Shown here: in pieces, positions 6,016-8,791 of the stretch | Numbering within the stretch: position 1 is the first letter of the stretch | Layout of the letters: every line of letters starts with the position of its first letter | NCBI GenBank assembly: GCA_003545125.1 | Contig: DQCI01000192.1 | Span: 3,504-12,294 of the forward strand | DNA from: Paracoccaceae bacterium | GTDB lineage: Bacteria; Pseudomonadota; Alphaproteobacteria; Rhodobacterales; Rhodobacteraceae | Direction: 5' to 3' | Length of the DNA stretch: 8,791 nucleotides | Made by a program: the position numbers and the translations under genes | Notes under the pieces: model-generated | Databases searched by the model: none | The model's input: the letters and a program-made list of their open reading frames with translations, nothing else | Told to the model about the DNA's origin: nothing

Positions 6016-7191
6016 TCAGGCCAAACGGGCCGCGAGGTCCTGCAGCCGGGGACCAACGTGCCGGAAGAACATCGTGTAGCTTTCGCAGAAGTAGTTCTGC
6101 CCCGGCTCGCCGTCGCGCGAGCGCAGGATCCGGTGTTTCGGGCAGCCCCCGTTGCACACGGGGCGGAACTCGCAGCCGCGGCATTGCGCGGTCAGGCTGT
6201 CGCGCTTGGCTTGGCCGAACGCCTCCGCCTCGGCGCTCCAGGCCATCTCGGCGATGTCGGTTTTCATGATGTTGCCGAGCCGGTACTCGGGATAGACGTA
6301 GTGATCGCAGGCGTAGAGATCACCGTTGTGCTCCATCGCCAGCCCCGTGCCGCAGGTCTCGGAGAAGATGCAGAGCGAGGCGGGGCGCCCCATCCACATC
6401 CCTACCTGGTTCTCGAAGAACTGCACGAAGACCTGGCCGATGTCGTGGCGGTGCCACTGGTCGAATACGTCGCAGAGGAATTTGCCGTAGGCCTTCGGGG
6501 CCACGCTCCATTCGGTGACCGCGTTGGACGGGTCGTCGTCCACCTGCGGAGCCTTGGCGAGGTTGCCGTCGGGCGCGCGGCGCTCGACGATGGGGATGAA
6601 TTGCAGGTGCGCCGTCCCGAGGTCGCGAAGAAACCGGTAGATCTCCTTGCCCTTGCTGGCATTCGCCCGGTGCACTGTGGTGAGGATGTTGAACTCGGCG
6701 CCAGCCCGTTTCAGCGCGTCGAGCCCCTTCATTACCGCGTCGAAGGTCGGTCGCCCCGCCCGGTCACGCCGGTAACGGTCGTGGATCGGCTTGGGCCCGT
6801 CGACCGAGATACCGATCAGGAAGTTCTCGCGGGCAAAGAACCCGGCCCAATCGTCGTCGACGAGGATGCCGTTGGTCTGCAGGCTGTTTTCGACCCGCAC
6901 GCCAGGCGGGCGATATTTCTTCTGAAGCGCCACGGCGCGTTCAAAAAAGTCGCGCCCAAGGAGCGTCGGTTCGCCACCTTGCCAGGCGAAGGGCACAATC
7001 GTCTGCCCCGCCTTCACCTCCGCGGCGATCAGCCCTTTCACGTAGGCGTCGAGCACCTCGTCGGACATCTGGAACTTCTTCTCGTCCGGGTAGAGCTTTT
7101 CTTTCTCCAGATAGTAGCAATAGCTGCAATCGATGTTGCAGCGGGGCCCGATGGGCTTGGTCATCACATGGAAGGGGTGTGGCGGGATCAT
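6016..7191 (-). CDS. Anaerobic sulfatase-maturating enzyme (radical SAM/SPASM)
   Basis: This 391-residue radical-SAM enzyme would oxidise the sulfatase active-site cysteine to C-alpha-formylglycine, the anSME activity. Near the N-terminus, PIGPRCNIDCSYCYYLEK holds the CxxxCxxC motif (Cys18, 22, 25) for the SAM-binding cluster. WQGGEPTLL (70-78) is the GGE SAM-binding motif. The C-terminal SPASM domain has Cys274, Cys280, Cys295, Cys337, Cys340, Cys346, Cys350 and Cys369, enough for two auxiliary [4Fe-4S] clusters, and Asp296 directly after Cys295 matches the proposed catalytic base of the family. An in-frame ATG at 7293 would add 34 residues, but that stretch has only about 56 % GC at third positions against about 80 % just downstream and lies upstream of the conserved start, so 7191 is preferred; the ribosome-binding site there is weak. 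Its obvious client is the Cys49 sulfatase in the convergent operon. Confidence 0.94.
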   Translation of the reverse strand: MIPPHPFHVMTKPIGPRCNIDCSYCYYLEKEKLYPDEKKFQMSDEVLDAYVKGLIAAEVKAGQTIVPFAWQGGEPTLLGRDFFERAVALQKKYRPPGVRVENSLQTNGILVDDDWAGFFARENFLIGISVDGPKPIHDRYRRDRAGRPTFDAVMKGLDALKRAGAEFNILTTVHRANASKGKEIYRFLRDLGTAHLQFIPIVERRAPDGNLAKAPQVDDDPSNAVTEWSVAPKAYGKFLCDVFDQWHRHDIGQVFVQFFENQVGMWMGRPASLCIFSETCGTGLAMEHNGDLYACDHYVYPEYRLGNIMKTDIAEMAWSAEAEAFGQAKRDSLTAQCRGCEFRPVCNGGCPKHRILRSRDGEPGQNYFCESYTMFFRHVGPRLQDLAARLA

Positions 7192-7648
7192 CCGGAAGTG
7201 TCGCCGGTATCGGCCTCGGACACAAGCAGGGTCGGGACATGCGCGCAGCGCAGAAACCCATGCGGAGTCAGGTTTTTTCAGCGGCCGTGGCATCCCCGGG
7301 ATCGCCTTGGACTGGCCTTCGGCGAAAACCTGGTTTCAACCCGCAAATGTCCGAAGCGGTTTCGCTATTGCCACAAGAATTTGCCTACTCCGATCAAGGA
7401 CTCCGGCCAGGGCCCTGCGACCGCCAGACCCAGGAATACTGTCCGTGTGATCGCCGCCAACCGATCTGCCGTGCGGATTTTGGCAAGATTGAAACGGTTG
7501 CCCGCCAGATCGATTGCCGGGAGACACCGGCCGAGTTCCTCACCGAAATCGGCTCATTGCGCACGGTCGCTGCGTCCGATGTCGAACTTCCCCAAAAGAC
7601 CGTTTACAGCCGTAGCGTTGGTCCTGTCCGACGTCGGAAAGTCCGCGC

Positions 7649-7890
7649 AGCGGTCATTCGCTCTCCGGAAATGCTGCCCGATGCACGAATGCCCGCAATG
7701 CCGGGCCGCACCGCAGCATGTCGACCGGCGGGTGAAGGTCTGGTCTGGGCCGTTCGCGCATTTTGAGCCTATTCAACCGAAGGTCCGTTTCGTCCGCTCA
7801 CCAGACCTTGAGTGCGAAACGGCCAATGTCGGCAAACCGGGCAAGCGGTCGTTCAGCGCATTTGACTTTCATCGGTCCGGAACCGAGATT
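7649..7890. repeat. Degenerate intergenic repeat words
   Basis: AGCGGTCATTC (7649-7659) recurs with one change as AGCGGTCGTTC (7844-7854). GTTCGCGCATTTTGA (from 7752) recurs in altered form as GTTCAGCGCATTTGA (from 7851), about 99 bp apart. The copies diverge quickly outside these words. This looks like remains of a dispersed non-coding repeat rather than a precise tandem array. Copy number elsewhere in the genome is unknown. Confidence 0.4.
7735..7824. repeat. Two interlocking inverted repeats
   Basis: AAGGTCTGGT (7735-7744) is the exact reverse complement of ACCAGACCTT (7800-7809). GGTCCGTTTCG (7782-7792) pairs with CGAAACGGCC (7815-7824) with one unpaired base. The second repeat's left arm lies inside the first repeat's loop and its right arm lies outside, which is the topology of a pseudoknot if the region is transcribed. 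No promoter or terminator for such an RNA is clear. Confidence 0.45.
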
Positions 7891-8190
7891 TCGCACCCGC
7901 TCCGCCGAGCGGATGCCTCGAATACGCTTAGGACTCCTGGGCGCGGCGCTGAGTGGGATCTGCTGCCTGGGTCATAGGGGGGCTCGGCGCGCGCGTTCGC
8001 CGATCTGTGCCCGCCTGCAGCCGCTCCCAAGCACCTTTTCAACCGGCACCCACCTCCGGGGCGTCAAATCTCGTCGCCCCCTCCAGGACGTGTTGATGTC
8101 CGTTGCTACATACGTAAGCAATTGTTTTCGCGTTGTTTTATCTTGGCCCGAACCGCAACCGGCTGTAGGTTGGGGGTGCGCAGATCTAGG

Positions 8191-8618
8191 TCAACCATTA
8201 ACCAGAACCGGATCCACCGCAGGCAGGACCTGCCCCGAAAGGTCGAACTCGCCCTCGATCGGGAGCGCATCACCCACGAGGCCGACCCGATCGGGTTTCT
8301 GAGCGCCGTGATGAAGGGCATGCCTGTCGCGGAACTCGACTGGGAGGGTGAGTTGATCGGCTATGCACGGCCGGGCATGGACCACCGCATCGTCGCCGCG
8401 AGCTCTTGAAGAAGATCGTGCCGGACCTGAAGGCCGTCGACGTGACCGCGGCCGAGGGCGTCGGCATCCCCTTCACGTTCGAAAGCCCGATCCCGCTTCC
8501 GAACAGCCAGCCCACGAACCAGCTGACACTCCCCGCCGGGGCGGCCGCCGACCGGCTCGCCGGCGTGCTCCGGCACCAGATCGAGGACGCGATAGTCGAG
8601 GACGAGGACGAAAAGTAG
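8191..8618 (+). pseudogene. Frameshifted small gene, possibly phage small-terminase-like
   Basis: Two plus-strand frames join at about 8400 into one protein-like reading. The first frame ends ...DHRIVAASS at a TGA (8407-8409). Shifting back one base at 8400 continues as ELLKKIVPDLKAVDVTAAEG to the stop at 8616-8618. The joined sequence has DPIGFLSAVMKG early and RIVAAELLKKIVPDLKAVDVT later, a pattern I associate with small phage terminase-like proteins (a 'PxxFLxxVM' helix, then an alanine-rich helix and PxLKAV). Third positions are about 90 % GC or more in the second part, so it was a real coding sequence. No ATG with a ribosome-binding site starts the first frame; ATG/GTG codons upstream lie in poorly biased sequence, so the 5' end is probably lost too. 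The acidic tail EDAIVEDEDEK is unlike the rest. Family assignment is tentative; a sequencing error instead of a true frameshift is possible. Confidence 0.45.
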
Positions 8619-8791
8619 GTACAGCCACCCCGCGAAACACACGCCCGAGCAGGTGCTGCCGGTCAAGCCCATGCTCAGCAGCGCCAAGCGCACGCCACCG
8701 GCCGGCTCGGCCAAGGCGAGGGCGCCCGGATAGCCCGCGAGACGGGCGTGCTCAGCCGCGAGGGGCTCGACAGCGTCACCGTGGGAGTACA
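8619..8791. other. Right edge, unassigned; open on both strands
   Basis: The sequence to the window edge is strongly GC-biased. One plus-strand frame stays open to the edge (ending with ...RETGVLSREGLDSVTVGV), and a minus-strand frame is open from the edge through the frameshifted gene to about 8361. Base composition by codon position fits either strand nearly equally well, and I recognise no family in either translation. A partial gene running off the window is possible but I cannot assign its strand. Confidence 0.3.

Larger units (their letters stand above)
7192..8190. other. About 1 kb of non-coding, repeat-bearing sequence
   Basis: No frame on either strand in this stretch combines a plausible start, codon bias like the neighbours and recognisable motifs; the long plus-strand frames that cross it are continuations of antisense to the maturase gene. 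Third-position GC bias is weaker than in the core genes. The stretch contains the maturase upstream region, a small quasi-palindrome GAAAACCTGGTTTC (7324-7337), degenerate repeated words and interlocking inverted repeats (described separately). It also has an AT-rich patch near 8101-8145 with the quasi-palindrome TTGCTACATACGTAAGCAA (8103-8121). I could not pick a confident maturase promoter. A stop-to-stop frame on the minus strand around 7365-7555 reads somewhat protein-like but has no start and no family I recognise. Confidence 0.55.

Noticed and set aside
7365..7555. Minus-strand stop-to-stop frame reading like the end of a transposase or membrane protein
   Set aside because: No start codon, only moderate third-position GC, no recognised family, and the opposite strand reads equally plausibly, so I did not call an insertion-sequence remnant.
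7649..7890. Possible CRISPR array
   Set aside because: The repeated words are short, degenerate and irregularly spaced, with no constant repeat-spacer pattern and no cas genes in the window.
6058..7977. 639-codon plus-strand open frame opposite the maturase
   Set aside because: It is antisense to a gene with all radical-SAM and SPASM cysteines in order, and its extension past 7293 runs through weakly biased, repeat-bearing sequence.

Overview
This window looks like a chromosomal segment of a GC-rich proteobacterium, most likely an alphaproteobacterium. That placement is an inference from strongly GC-biased third codon positions, the tripartite tricarboxylate transporter (TTT) family content and the style of the intergenic sequence; there is no marker gene to fix the taxon.

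The core, about 258-7191, is a compact catabolic/uptake locus. A LysR-type regulator on the minus strand (258-1211) is divergent from a plus-strand operon: a cytoplasmic type I sulfatase of the cysteine type (1300-2859), a TctC-like periplasmic solute-binding protein (2843-3832), TctB (3907-4398) and TctA (4405-5904). Convergent with the operon is a radical-SAM/SPASM anaerobic sulfatase-maturating enzyme (anSME, 6016-7191), which would turn the sulfatase's active-site cysteine (Cys49) into formylglycine. The 88-bp divergent intergenic region carries symmetrical TGATAA/TTATCA half-sites that overlap the regulator's own ribosome-binding site and start codon. A strong stem-loop sits between tctC and tctB.

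The working model, an inference from gene content, is import-then-cleave. A sulfated (probably anionic) organic compound is captured in the periplasm by the TctC-like protein, brought in by TctAB, and desulfated in the cytoplasm by a sulfatase that lacks a signal peptide. The anSME activates the sulfatase and the LysR protein senses the substrate or a product. The substrate cannot be named from sequence.

The flanks differ. Positions 1-257 hold no convincing gene. Positions 7192-8190 look non-coding, with degenerate repeated words and interlocking inverted repeats. Positions 8191-8618 hold a frameshifted small gene that may be a phage small-terminase-like remnant. The last 170 bases are open on both strands and unassigned.
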